A stretch of 64,000 nucleotides of DNA, taken from contig JACJYK010000002.1 in NCBI GenBank assembly GCA_020636135.1, positions 701,501 through 765,500 of the forward strand. Direction: 5' to 3'. This stretch comes from Lewinellaceae bacterium (GTDB taxonomy: Bacteria; Bacteroidota; Bacteroidia; Chitinophagales; Saprospiraceae). This document shows, piece by piece, positions 44,013 through 53,098 of this stretch. Numbering within the stretch: the stretch's first letter is position 1; each line of letters opens with the position of its first letter. The translations under genes were made by a program, and so were the position numbers. The notes under the pieces are model-generated. The model saw only the letters and a program-made list of their open reading frames with translations. It did no database searches and was not told where the DNA came from.

Positions 44013-45386
44013 CTAAATGGTTATGGCGTATTTTGGACGCTGGGGTCTGGACAACATCGCATTCGCTTCATCGTCATTACGGAAACGTTCGTGCACCGGA
44101 TCCCAGTACAATTTGCGGTTGAGTTTCATACCGATGTGGATGACCAGACAGGCGCTGCAGGAGCGGTGTGCTATCTCTGCCGGAGCCACCGGCTGCTGAC
44201 GGCTGATGATGCAGTCCAGCCAGTTGCCGTGTTGCTCAGGACTATTGTAGAGATGGATCTCATCGGGACCGATCACCGACTGCAGTATACGCGGATCGCT
44301 GGCATTGAATGCATCGGAGTTCTGCGCACTGCCCGGATCACTGGCGGTAACGCCTACATTGCCCCGGCTTACAAAGATCCAGCCCTCGGATCCCTCAAAA
44401 CGGACCCCGTTCGGATAGTCACCACTGACGTACATCGTCACGCCATTCGCATATTTGGCAGTGGCAATGAAGTCGCCATGGACATTCCATAATCCACTGG
44501 TGGGGAACTTGGCTTCGGCCTGTACTTCGATCGGCCCGGTGTATTCGGTGTTCATACCCCAGTGTGCCGTATCGATGTGGTGGGCGCCCCATCCGGTGAT
44601 CATTCCGGCTCCGAATTGCTCACAGCGCAACCAGCCTGGCCGGGAGAAATCAGCTTGAGGGTGGACCCTGGCTTCGGTATAATAAACTTCCGGCGTGGTC
44701 CCAAGCCACATGTCGTAATTCAGGTTGGAAGGGACCGGCATGACCGGCTCATCGGGTCCGCCCGGGTCACCTGGTAATCCGATCTTGACCGTATGCAGCT
44801 CGCCGATGCGGCCATTTCGAACCAGTTCGCAAGCCCGCTTAAATTGGGGCCACGGATCCTGGGAGCGCTGTTGGCTTCCAATCTGGAAGATACGTCCGGT
44901 GCGATGCATCGTATCGCTCATCAGGCGACCCTCCTCGATCGTCAGTGATGCCGGCTTTTGCAGATAGATGTCTTTTCCTGCCAATGCAGCATCAATGGCC
45001 GGTTTGGCATGCCAGTGATCGGGGGTGCTGATGATGACGGCATCGATGTCCTTATCCATCAGCATTTCCCGGTAATCACCATAGACTTTTACGTCTACAT
45101 AGTTGGGTTTGCCTTTTTTTTCGGCATAAAATTTTTCAATGTATTCTTTCCCTTTCTGGCCGCGGACACTGTCCAGTTCGGCCACGGCCACCACCCGTGC
45201 TACATCGTACTTCAGTGTCTCCGCCAGGTCGTGCTCGCGGGCGATGCGTCCACAGCCGATCTGACCGATGTTGATTTTATTACTGGGCGCCGATTTTCCA
45301 AAAACGGACGCCGGCACGATGGTAGGCGCAGTGATGATGCCGGTGGTGGCGAATAGCGAGGTCTTCAGGTATTTTCTTCGATTCAT
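44013..45386 (-). CDS. Gfo/Idh/MocA-family oxidoreductase with Tat-type signal
   Basis: A 457-aa protein with an N-terminal RRKYLKTS motif and hydrophobic stretch ending in PASVFG, typical of Tat-exported dehydrogenases of this family. Then NINIGQIGCGRIAREHDL (NAD(P)-binding GxGxxA), STPDHWHA, LQKPASLTIEEG (catalytic Lys-Pro of the family) and HIDTAHWGM. Family enzymes oxidise or reduce sugars and inositols. With the second, lipoprotein-type oxidoreductase downstream and a ThuA gene upstream it resembles loci for keto-sugar metabolism. Confidence 0.85.
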   Translation of the reverse strand: MNRRKYLKTSLFATTGIITAPTIVPASVFGKSAPSNKINIGQIGCGRIAREHDLAETLKYDVARVVAVAELDSVRGQKGKEYIEKFYAEKKGKPNYVDVKVYGDYREMLMDKDIDAVIISTPDHWHAKPAIDAALAGKDIYLQKPASLTIEEGRLMSDTMHRTGRIFQIGSQQRSQDPWPQFKRACELVRNGRIGELHTVKIGLPGDPGGPDEPVMPVPSNLNYDMWLGTTPEVYYTEARVHPQADFSRPGWLRCEQFGAGMITGWGAHHIDTAHWGMNTEYTGPIEVQAEAKFPTSGLWNVHGDFIATAKYANGVTMYVSGDYPNGVRFEGSEGWIFVSRGNVGVTASDPGSAQNSDAFNASDPRILQSVIGPDEIHLYNSPEQHGNWLDCIISRQQPVAPAEIAHRSCSACLVIHIGMKLNRKLYWDPVHERFRNDDEANAMLSRPQRPKYAITI

Positions 45387-45426
45387 GGTTAGGATTTACA
45401 GTTCATTCAAACAAGAGTCCTTTGGT

Positions 45427-46290
45427 TTATTCGCTGATCAGTTTAGTTGTTACTTTCGAATAGTCGAGATCCTTCACCTGGTTCATGACCCACTGAATCC
45501 CTCCTGAGAGGTGTTTGCGAAATAGGGGAAGGCTGTAATACTCAATCTTATGTCCTAGGGCGGTGTAAAATTCATGCCCGCCGTCATAATGATGGCACCA
45601 GGATAAGGGGAAGTAATTTCCAAAGACCACATCGGGGTACTCGGACTGTTGGTCGTCTTCCACGGTGCGTAAATCAGCAGCCAGCAAGATGTGATTATCG
45701 GGATTGAGGTGATCCAGATAATAACATTCGTCTTCCCACTTCCAAACCTCGCCCAGCATCGCCGTGGCAGGGTGCACCGGATCGATCACCTGTATGTCGA
45801 AAGGCTGTAATGGCGGATGACGACGAAATTTTCCACCCAGCATCTTCCAGAACCAGGGCCATTGCCGCTCGGAGCCGCTGGCGGAATGGATCCCTACAAA
45901 ACCACCGCCAGCCTGGATATAACGCTGGAAGGCCAGCTTCTGGTCGTCGGAGTCAAAGGTCTCGTTGTTGGTATTGGAAAAGATCAGGACCTGATACAGT
46001 TTCAGATTGTCATCGGTAAATATGGCTGGATCATCGGTGATATCCGTGGCCAGACCCAAATCTGCACAAATTTCCTGTAGGGCTTCAATACTGGCGCTGA
46101 TGTTATCATGGACGTATCCATTACCATTTTTGGTATAGATCAAGGCCCGGTGTTCCGGGGTAATTGGTTGTATAACAGCAATGGCATCCGGCCTGGGTTG
46201 ATCCCTGGAATCATCCGTCGTATTCCAGGTTGGTCGCCATGAACTGCTTAGGAGCAAACAGCAGCAGAGGATCGGCTTGATGTAATACAT
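45427..46290 (-). CDS. ThuA-domain protein (trehalose utilisation-like)
   Basis: A 287-aa protein from ATG 46290 (MYYIKPILCC), a probable signal peptide; the longer frame to 46389 has no coding support. The ThuA fold (class I glutamine amidotransferase-like) is seen as ALIYTKNGNGYVHDNI, VLIFSNTNNE, GGGFVGIHSASGSER and WCHHYDGGHEFYTALGH. ThuA-like proteins of Bacteroidota are often exported and occur beside Gfo/Idh/MocA oxidoreductases; they have been linked to 3-keto-sugar pathways. The catalytic Cys of true amidotransferases is absent, as usual for the family. Confidence 0.8.
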   Translation of the reverse strand: MYYIKPILCCCLLLSSSWRPTWNTTDDSRDQPRPDAIAVIQPITPEHRALIYTKNGNGYVHDNISASIEALQEICADLGLATDITDDPAIFTDDNLKLYQVLIFSNTNNETFDSDDQKLAFQRYIQAGGGFVGIHSASGSERQWPWFWKMLGGKFRRHPPLQPFDIQVIDPVHPATAMLGEVWKWEDECYYLDHLNPDNHILLAADLRTVEDDQQSEYPDVVFGNYFPLSWCHHYDGGHEFYTALGHKIEYYSLPLFRKHLSGGIQWVMNQVKDLDYSKVTTKLISE

Positions 46291-46385
46291 GATATCGTAG
46301 TTGATATGATTGTCCCGCTGGCGGGCACCTAAATTAATCTTTTTCAACCCAACCACCAAAGGTGGCAAAGGTATAACGGGATGGC

Positions 46386-46925
46386 TCAAAAGAGGACCTG
46401 GACACCGACCAGCAATATAGCTCCATGTCCTACTTCCCGACCTTCCGTTTTAACATTCAGCTCTGCACCGAAAGCTACGTTTGGCCGGAATTGTACGGGC
46501 CCGAAATCCCAGGCAAAGCCAGCCAGGGCAGTGGGCTGGAGGACAAAGATCTTGCTTGTTCCCCGCACTTCCTGAGGGGTGCCCACCTGATCCTTCCATT
46601 TGATCGTATTCCGCCAGAGGTCGGCTCTGCCGCCTACAAATAAACCACGGCCATAGTCTTTCAGGAAATAGAAATAGGCAAGACTGCCCCCAAATCCGCC
46701 ACCACGTTCATCATCCTGAACGCCCAGATCCCGGTGGTTAACCAGATTATAACCGAACCGGATATTCAATGCATCGTGAAAGGAAGCATGCTCGATCGCA
46801 ATAGTGGGAATGACTCCGGTTGGGTAGACCTGGACTTCCGGGCCCCAGTGAAAGCTTTGGGCGGTAAGGCCACTGCCAAACAGCATGACTGCCAGCAAAG
46901 CTGAAAATTGAATTATCGCTCTCAT
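46386..46925 (-). CDS. Predicted outer-membrane beta-barrel protein
   Basis: A 179-aa protein from ATG 46925 (MRAIIQFSALL); signal peptide ends LTAQ. The mature part is a series of amphipathic beta strands with Gly and aromatic residues (NIRFGYNLVNH, GSLAYFYFLKDYGRGLFVGG, LAGFAWDFGPVQFRPNVAFGAELNV) and ends in a terminal Phe, as expected for an 8-stranded outer-membrane barrel. The upstream extension to 47021 contains no signal and is rejected. Function unknown. It lies upstream of and in the same direction as the ThuA gene. Confidence 0.7.
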   Translation of the reverse strand: MRAIIQFSALLAVMLFGSGLTAQSFHWGPEVQVYPTGVIPTIAIEHASFHDALNIRFGYNLVNHRDLGVQDDERGGGFGGSLAYFYFLKDYGRGLFVGGRADLWRNTIKWKDQVGTPQEVRGTSKIFVLQPTALAGFAWDFGPVQFRPNVAFGAELNVKTEGREVGHGAILLVGVQVLF

Positions 46926-47101
46926 AGGTATTCTATTCTTAATGGAACAAGTTAGGCAAATCCGGACAGTTGCGTTTGGTGAATGTGACGCCTGCATGTT
47001 TGATTGAAGGCTGAGCGACAAATGGCTTCATTCTTTCGGCTAATTACATGCTGGGCCCACTCAATTTTAGTTACTTTGACGCAAATTGAACCAACCCCAA
47101 C

Positions 47102-48646
47102 GTGACTGCGACGGACAAGAATGCCAAGCTGACCAAATACCTGGAATACCGGTTGAATGCGCTGGATGTCGAAGTTCGTATCCATCAGGGAGACTGGAAA
47201 CCCAAAGCTTATCGTGAGCCGTGCCTGTGGTTAACTACCTGTCTGGATAGCCAGCTTGATCCTTTTCTGCTGGCCTTTCTGCTGGCCCGCACCAGTCATC
47301 CGTTTACCATTATTCTTCCAGGAGAAACCTGGCCCCGCAATAAACGAAAGGACTGGAAGAGCCTGTCTCCCGACACCCTTTCCGAATCTTCGATTTTACA
47401 GACCAACAAGCAGTGGCGCAAAACCCTCAAAGGACAGTTGCATGCCGGCCGTCATCTGGGGTTTTCATTAAAATATTATTCCGGTATCCGTGGCATTCCT
47501 TCTCTGAATCAGGAAATTAAACTTCTGGATGCGGCCCGGACGATTGGTATACCGATCGTGCCGGTCAGTCTGCGTTATTTACCCGGTCAGGAGAAGCGGG
47601 TCGTCATCATTCGCATTGGTCACGTGTTACCGGCCAGCAAGCTGCAGGAGTTTTCCCAGACTTTGCGGATGAAACGGTATTTGCAAGCCAAGATCCAGGC
47701 TTTGGGCTCTGCGCTTGAAGTGCTGCCATTTTTCACGGTGCCGGAGACCAATCATGCAGATATAATCCCGCCACTACCGGCAGATGAGTTGGAAACCGAA
47801 ATTGCCGCTCTGGAGTTTGAAAACCTCATGTCAGAACGTGGGAAATTTCAGGTCTACATCGCAGAGATATGGCAGATCCCACAGGTGATGCGTGAGATCG
47901 GTAGATTGCGGGAGACGACTTTCCGTGCCGTGGGAGAGGGAACCGGCCATGCCCTGGATGTCGATGAATTCGACCTGTATTACCATCAGCTTTTTATTTG
48001 GGATAAGGAGGCGCGCTGTGTAGTAGGCGGTTACCGTATTGGCAAAGGTGATGACATCTTCGCCAAATTCGGTCCTGCCGGATTTTACATTCATCAATTT
48101 TTTAAGATTCAGGAGGGATTTTACCCGATCATGCAGCAAGCAGTGGAGCTGGGCCGGAGTTTTGTGATCCAGTCGTACCAGAAACAACCACTTCCGTTGT
48201 TCCTTTTATGGCAGGGTATCCTGTTTTTTTTGCTCAAATATCCCAACCTGCGATACATATACGGTCCGGTGAGCATCTCCAAGTTTTATTCGCATTTGTC
48301 CAAAAGCCTCATTGTTGAATTCATTAAGGTTAATTATTACGATGAGGAATTGGCAAAATTTCTTTCTCCCAGGACTCCGTTTAAGCCCGACCTGGCTGGT
48401 ATCGATGTCGCTTCAATCCTGCGGAATCTCGGTTCTGACCTGGCTAATCTGGATAAATTTATTGAGGAGATTGAACCGGCGCACATCCGTATTCCGGTTT
48501 TATTAAAGCAATACATCAAACAAAATGCGAAATTCATCAGCTTTAACCTGGATCCTAATTTTTCAGATGTACTGGATGGATTCATGATCCTGGATCTCAA
48601 ACATTTGCCGCTGGCAACGATCGAGGCGTTAAAAAAAGAGACATGA
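47102..48646 (+). CDS. N-acyltransferase of the OlsB/GlsB type with an N-terminal degenerate acyltransferase region
   Basis: A 514-aa cytoplasmic protein. Residues ~240-420 match the hemolysin/OlsB GNAT group (REIGRLRETTFRAVGEGTG, DLYYHQLFIWDKEARCVVGGYRI, FGPAGFYIHQFFK). The N-terminal ~210 residues look like a PlsC-type acyltransferase in layout but lack the HX4D motif, so that part is probably inactive or structural. OlsB-type enzymes N-acylate an amino acid (ornithine; glycine in Bacteroides). The stop overlaps the start of the plsC gene by 4 bp (ATGA), linking the N- and O-acyl steps. Confidence 0.8.
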   Translation: MTATDKNAKLTKYLEYRLNALDVEVRIHQGDWKPKAYREPCLWLTTCLDSQLDPFLLAFLLARTSHPFTIILPGETWPRNKRKDWKSLSPDTLSESSILQTNKQWRKTLKGQLHAGRHLGFSLKYYSGIRGIPSLNQEIKLLDAARTIGIPIVPVSLRYLPGQEKRVVIIRIGHVLPASKLQEFSQTLRMKRYLQAKIQALGSALEVLPFFTVPETNHADIIPPLPADELETEIAALEFENLMSERGKFQVYIAEIWQIPQVMREIGRLRETTFRAVGEGTGHALDVDEFDLYYHQLFIWDKEARCVVGGYRIGKGDDIFAKFGPAGFYIHQFFKIQEGFYPIMQQAVELGRSFVIQSYQKQPLPLFLLWQGILFFLLKYPNLRYIYGPVSISKFYSHLSKSLIVEFIKVNYYDEELAKFLSPRTPFKPDLAGIDVASILRNLGSDLANLDKFIEEIEPAHIRIPVLLKQYIKQNAKFISFNLDPNFSDVLDGFMILDLKHLPLATIEALKKET

Positions 48647-49416
48647 TCATGGGATATGTGCTGAGCTTTATCCGTTTGTTGGTTTTCGCGCTGATCCTGT
48701 CGGCCTTCATGCTTCGTCTGGCGGTCGTTTCTATGTTATTGGGATTTGATGAAAACAGGTCCTTGCGCCATCGAAGGCAATTTATCCGGACAATGATGCC
48801 GCTGCTGGGGATTCGTCTGCATGTCACAGGTTCCCTCCCGGAGGCTCCGGGGACGGCGCTCTATGTGAGTAATCACCGGTCCTACCTGGATCCGATCGTG
48901 GTGATGCACGATGCCCTGGCCTATCCGGTCGCCAAGGCTGAGGTGCGCTCCTGGCCACTGATCGCCCAGGGTGTAAAGATGACCGGAATCATCTTTGTAC
49001 AGCGGGATGAGCAGGGATCACGTGTGGCAGCCCGGAATGCGATCGAAAAAAGTTTCCAGGAGCACAAATCCATATTTATTTGTCCGGAAGGGACAACGCA
49101 CATGTATCGCAGGACCATCGAATTTCGCAAGGCGGCTTTTTACATCGCAGCGGAGCAGGGTATCCCGGTTTATCCCGCAGCAGTCGAATATGCCGACCGT
49201 ACGGCTGCTTTCATTGATCAGGATCAGTTTTTACCCCACTTCCTGAGGCTCTTCGGCCGGTGGCGCATTCCGATATACGTGTCTTATGGACCGGAACTGC
49301 GCGATCAGGATGGCGGTCGACTGATGGCTTCAACACAAGAATGGATCGACGAAGCCTGCAAACAACTGCAATCCAGTTACCACCTCAACTGGCTGAAAGA
49401 AAACCCCTCCGCTTAA
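48643..49416 (+). CDS. PlsC-family 1-acyl-glycerol-3-phosphate-type acyltransferase
   Basis: A 257-aa membrane-associated acyltransferase: N-terminal helix (6-30), NHRSYLD at 77-83 (HX4D catalytic motif), later CPEGTTHM (the EGTR-like motif) and a third block IPVYPAAVEY. It adds an acyl group to a hydroxyl of a phosphate- or amino-acid-linked lipid. Overlaps the preceding N-acyltransferase by 4 bp, so the pair resembles OlsB/OlsA or GlsB/GlsA for amino-acid lipids. Its last 4 bases overlap the stop of the convergent LysE-like gene. Confidence 0.85.
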   Translation: MIMGYVLSFIRLLVFALILSAFMLRLAVVSMLLGFDENRSLRHRRQFIRTMMPLLGIRLHVTGSLPEAPGTALYVSNHRSYLDPIVVMHDALAYPVAKAEVRSWPLIAQGVKMTGIIFVQRDEQGSRVAARNAIEKSFQEHKSIFICPEGTTHMYRRTIEFRKAAFYIAAEQGIPVYPAAVEYADRTAAFIDQDQFLPHFLRLFGRWRIPIYVSYGPELRDQDGGRLMASTQEWIDEACKQLQSSYHLNWLKENPSA

Positions 49417-50036
49417 TTCCACAGGTTATGGTATAGCTGGATGGCTCCCAGGGTAAAAACCATCAGGGCAAAAAACCGGGTCGCATAAACGGCAAAATGC
49501 TCACTGCGGCCAATAAGCCAGACGCTGAACCGGGCATAGCAGTAGAACAATGCCCACGCACCAAGGGTGATGCCGGCACTGAATGACAAGGAATCCGCCC
49601 AGGAGGTGCTCATCCACCCCTGGTTGATGAGAAAAGTGGAATAGAAAACCCAATAAGGATAAACAATGACATTAAAGACAGCCATTCCTACACCTTTTAT
49701 AAAATAGTGATGGTCGGCCTGTGGTGGTTCCTGGTTGGTTTTGACCGGCTGATTTTTGGACAGCAGAAAGTACAGGCCCAGGCTGAAGAAGATGATGACC
49801 GCTGCCCAATCGATGTAGATACGAAGGGTGCTGCCGGCGATAAACCATTGGGCGAATCGTATGGCTAACAACGACTGGCCATACTCCAGCAAAGCCGCCC
49901 CCGCCGCGAACAGTAATGCAGGACGCATGCCTTTACGCATCCCAAGGTCTGCCACCGTAAGATTTAACATGCCGAACGGAAGCGATCCGACAAAACTCAA
50001 ACCAAAGCCGATCCACAAAAGCCAAAATGTCATCAT
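49413..50036 (-). CDS. LysE/RhtB-like amino-acid exporter
   Basis: A 207-aa protein with about six membrane helices; FVGSLPFGMLNLTVADLGMRKGMRPALLFAAGAALLEY at the N-terminus is the LysE-family pattern (GPxN-like start then GxxxGxxxxxGxxxGd). Family members export amino acids or small molecules. ATG 50036 overlaps the upstream gene's TGA as ATGA, so this start is preferred over 50054. It is the last gene of a DinB / ATP-grasp / LysE operon. Confidence 0.72.
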   Translation of the reverse strand: MMTFWLLWIGFGLSFVGSLPFGMLNLTVADLGMRKGMRPALLFAAGAALLEYGQSLLAIRFAQWFIAGSTLRIYIDWAAVIIFFSLGLYFLLSKNQPVKTNQEPPQADHHYFIKGVGMAVFNVIVYPYWVFYSTFLINQGWMSTSWADSLSFSAGITLGAWALFYCYARFSVWLIGRSEHFAVYATRFFALMVFTLGAIQLYHNLWN

Positions 50037-51118
50037 GATGCCTGGCTTGCCCACTTTTTATATGCAAAATATTGCCGCACCTGTTGCCATCCTTCCCTTA
50101 CCGGCATCGGAGGCACTCCCTGACGCAGCTGTTGCCGGTGAATCAGGAAAATGATGCGCCAGTGGGCTGCTATGTCTTTATAAGCCTGCCACAGTGAATA
50201 ACCCGGATGGTAAATATGGGCAGGCTCGGCCGAGACCCCGTTGTATTCCAGAATTTTGAAAGTGTCTCCCTGTTTTATAGCTTCAATGCTGCTACAGCGG
50301 AGATCAAACCGTCCGTAAAAAATGCCGTTACTTCCCTGGGATACCCGGTCAAAGGCCTTATTTAATGCTTCATCGATATGGGCATTGCCGTTCAGGAACA
50401 TGGCTCCCCGACAATGATTCCCGATGGGCATCAGGGTCTTATTCTGATCGGCTGGCAGGACATTTTCCATTTCGTCTTTCCATCGTTCTTCCATCACCTC
50501 CCATTGTAATTTGGCTCGCGGATAATCCAGGATCAATTCCCGCAGGGTACGTTTGCCGTCGCCGGTTACCGCCAGCATCTCTTTGATACACACCGATGTG
50601 ACTTTCCCTTCGGGAGTATGGGGTAAACGGTGGTACATGACGGAAAGTTCTACCGGGTGCGTCACATATTCCTGAATCAGCAGGTCGACATGGGGCCTAT
50701 CCAGGAGATAATGTTCAAGTGTATGGTAATCATCTATGCGCTCCACCCGGAAGCCACGCTCACCGATATTTGGCTTCAGAATAAATGGATAGGTGATACC
50801 CAATTCACCGGCATGACTCAGAATAGCCTCTGTGGTGATATCCTGAGCACGGATCAAGGCTGTTTTAGGCAGATAGTTTTCCGGAAGATGCTGGTAGATG
50901 TTGTGTTTTGATTCGCCCATAAATCCGCCATTTTCAATGACGGGGTTGGTATTGCTGAAAAAGAAGGGATGACGGGCCCGGATGGCATAATAGAGCCAGA
51001 TGAATCCCACCGGGATATTGACGACCTGCATGGGCCAGTATTCCCAGTTTGACCACCGGATCCACCAGGATGACTGACGCCATCGTGTCCACCGCTTACT
51101 GGACGACGACTTGCTCAT
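50033..51118 (-). CDS. ATP-grasp (D-alanine-D-alanine ligase-like) protein
   Basis: A 361-aa cytoplasmic protein with an ATP-grasp fold: FILKPNIGERGFRVERI (Lys for ATP binding) around 120-135, EYVTHPVELSVMYHR, GNHCRGAMFLNG, and the metal site IFYGRFDLRC...ILEYNGVSAEP near 285-320. ATP-grasp enzymes join a carboxylate to an amine; the product is unknown. ATG 51118 (MSKSSSS) is used; an ATG at 51184 would lengthen the overlap with the DinB gene to about 90 bp, so it is less likely. It overlaps the DinB gene by 23 bp and the LysE-like gene by 4 bp. Confidence 0.75.
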   Translation of the reverse strand: MSKSSSSKRWTRWRQSSWWIRWSNWEYWPMQVVNIPVGFIWLYYAIRARHPFFFSNTNPVIENGGFMGESKHNIYQHLPENYLPKTALIRAQDITTEAILSHAGELGITYPFILKPNIGERGFRVERIDDYHTLEHYLLDRPHVDLLIQEYVTHPVELSVMYHRLPHTPEGKVTSVCIKEMLAVTGDGKRTLRELILDYPRAKLQWEVMEERWKDEMENVLPADQNKTLMPIGNHCRGAMFLNGNAHIDEALNKAFDRVSQGSNGIFYGRFDLRCSSIEAIKQGDTFKILEYNGVSAEPAHIYHPGYSLWQAYKDIAAHWRIIFLIHRQQLRQGVPPMPVREGWQQVRQYFAYKKWASQAS

Positions 51119-51626
51119 CCTGCTGTTGAGCTTGCTGGTATTTGATGGTTGATGGTGCAACCCCGAAATGATGCGGTAATTCAAGGTCCGGATAGATCAG
51201 TTTCAGGCCGACCTTGATCAATGCCAGGTGATGAATGGTATGTTCGATGTTATACATTAATTCCCGCTCCAGAGAAGTTGGTATAAGGATGCCTTTCGGC
51301 TGTCCCAAACCATAATCGGCCTCAATGGAGCACTCCTTCGTCCAATCCTCATGTTGCAGTTCGAGCATAATCTCAATGATTTGCTGTGCGGCAACTCCCG
51401 GATCCTCCTCGATGCTTTTATCGCGTTTACGCAGGTCGTAATTGATGCATCCTGGTTCAGACTGACTTATCAGACACTGATAAAATTCAATGAAATGACG
51501 TGTGTGCTGACCAATGGTTGAATTTGAAAGCAAAGAGATGGGTTGGGAATAGGTGTGGCGGTCAATTTGGCGTAAATAGATCAATGCATCCTGTAAAACA
51601 GCCTGGGCCGCCTGAACGATTTTCAT
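51096..51626 (-). CDS. DinB-family four-helix protein
   Basis: A 176-aa protein with the DinB/YfiT fold: helix 1 with Ile/Leu-rich start, a conserved H41-x2-H44 (GQHTRHFIEF), and NIEHTIHHLALIKVGL near 130 giving the third metal ligand. Members bind Zn or Ni and serve as thiol-dependent S-transferases or unknown enzymes. First gene of the overlapping operon with the ATP-grasp and LysE-like genes; a shared pathway is plausible. Confidence 0.78.
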   Translation of the reverse strand: MKIVQAAQAVLQDALIYLRQIDRHTYSQPISLLSNSTIGQHTRHFIEFYQCLISQSEPGCINYDLRKRDKSIEEDPGVAAQQIIEIMLELQHEDWTKECSIEADYGLGQPKGILIPTSLERELMYNIEHTIHHLALIKVGLKLIYPDLELPHHFGVAPSTIKYQQAQQQDEQVVVQ

Positions 51627-51800
51627 TTTATGGCAAATTTTGCGATGGTAAAGATATTGAAAAATCCTGCGCCTTGAATGTCGTAAAGGTTACATTCTCG
51701 ATACAGGCACGGCATGGATGGATGGAATGATGAGATGGTCAGACCAGAGATAGGGGAGAATGCGTACCTTTCACGGAATTTCTGTAATTAATTTGCTGTC

Positions 51801-52961
51801 ATGCATCGATATCTCGTGGTCTTATTGCTCCTGGCTGGTTGCCGGGGAGAAGCCAAGTTAAAACCAAATAATGCCATTGAGCAATTCCGTTCGGCTTTTG
51901 CTCCTGATCATCGTACGGATTGGTTTGACCTGACCATGGAAAAAAAAGGTGATGCATATGTATTGACCGGGGAAACCACGTTGTCGGAGGCCAAGGATTC
52001 GCTGGTGAGATACCTGCAATCCCAAGGTCCGGTGGTGGATGAAGTTCGTGTACTGCCCGACTCCACCGTATTGCCTTATCGCTGGGGTGTGGTCACCATT
52101 TCGGTTGCAAACATCCGGAGCAAGCCGGGTCATTCCCAGGAATTAGCCACTCAGGCATTACTGGGTACACCACTGGAAATCTTAAAGAAAGAAGATAACT
52201 GGAATCTGGTCCGTACTCCGGACCGCTATCTGGGATTTCTGGAAGATGGTGCTTTTGCACCGATGCAACAACCTGATTTTGAGCGTTGGGATCAATCCTC
52301 CAAGATCATGTATACGGCCGAAATGGGCCTGGTGTACCAGCAGGCCGATCCGACTGCATTGCCGGTATCAGATGTCGTGGCCGGTTGTATTTTCCAGCAG
52401 GGGCTTTCCCGGGATGGGTTTCTGGAAGTTGGATTTCCGGATGGACGTTCCGGTTACATTCCTGAAGGCAGCTATCTGGATTATAAGACATGGCAGGCTA
52501 CCCGTGACCCCAGCATACCAAATATCATCCGCACCGCACATTTGTTTATGGGCCGGCCATACCTGTGGGGAGGTACTTCCGGAAAAGCCATGGATTGCAG
52601 CGGATTTACCAAAATGGTTTTTTATTTGAACGGCCTGGTCCTTCCGCGGGATGCTTCCCAGCAAGCCCTGGTTGGCACAAAAATAAAAACCGGTTCAGAC
52701 CTGGAAAATTGCCAGCCCGGTGATCTCTTGTTTTTTGGCTACCCGCCCGATGGAAAACGCGACGAACGCATAACCCATGTAGCCATCTACCTGGGCAATG
52801 GAAAATTTATCAATTCGGCCGAAGGCCGCGTCCAGATCCAGTCCCTGCGGGAAGGAGATGCTGATTTTGCTGCTCAGCGCCTGCAGACCTGGCGCCAGGC
52901 AAGGAGAATGCTGGACCATCCTGGGGAGGGGGATATCCCGTGGGTGAAGGATGTGTATTGA
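51801..52961 (+). CDS. NlpC/P60 peptidoglycan hydrolase with SH3 domains, lipoprotein
   Basis: A 386-aa lipoprotein (signal ending LLLAGC, Cys14). Two SH3-like segments (about 90-150 with VANIRSKPGHSQE, and 160-225) precede an NlpC/P60 domain with Cys266 in MDCSGF, His326 in ITHVAIYL and a third polar residue near 338. It cleaves the gamma-D-Glu-diaminopimelate link of cell-wall peptides (family knowledge). Surface- or periplasm-anchored. Stands alone with about 170 bp upstream. Confidence 0.88.
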   Translation: MHRYLVVLLLLAGCRGEAKLKPNNAIEQFRSAFAPDHRTDWFDLTMEKKGDAYVLTGETTLSEAKDSLVRYLQSQGPVVDEVRVLPDSTVLPYRWGVVTISVANIRSKPGHSQELATQALLGTPLEILKKEDNWNLVRTPDRYLGFLEDGAFAPMQQPDFERWDQSSKIMYTAEMGLVYQQADPTALPVSDVVAGCIFQQGLSRDGFLEVGFPDGRSGYIPEGSYLDYKTWQATRDPSIPNIIRTAHLFMGRPYLWGGTSGKAMDCSGFTKMVFYLNGLVLPRDASQQALVGTKIKTGSDLENCQPGDLLFFGYPPDGKRDERITHVAIYLGNGKFINSAEGRVQIQSLREGDADFAAQRLQTWRQARRMLDHPGEGDIPWVKDVY

Positions 52962-53098
52962 TGTGCATTGACGTGTTTAGGTGTTGTCGAGATTTTAGCA
53001 TTTGAGTTGCAAACCAATATCACCCCGAGTTATTTCAGAATAGCGATTTGTGATTTAAGATTTTAAGTTGCGAACCACGGATATCCGGATACCCTGAC

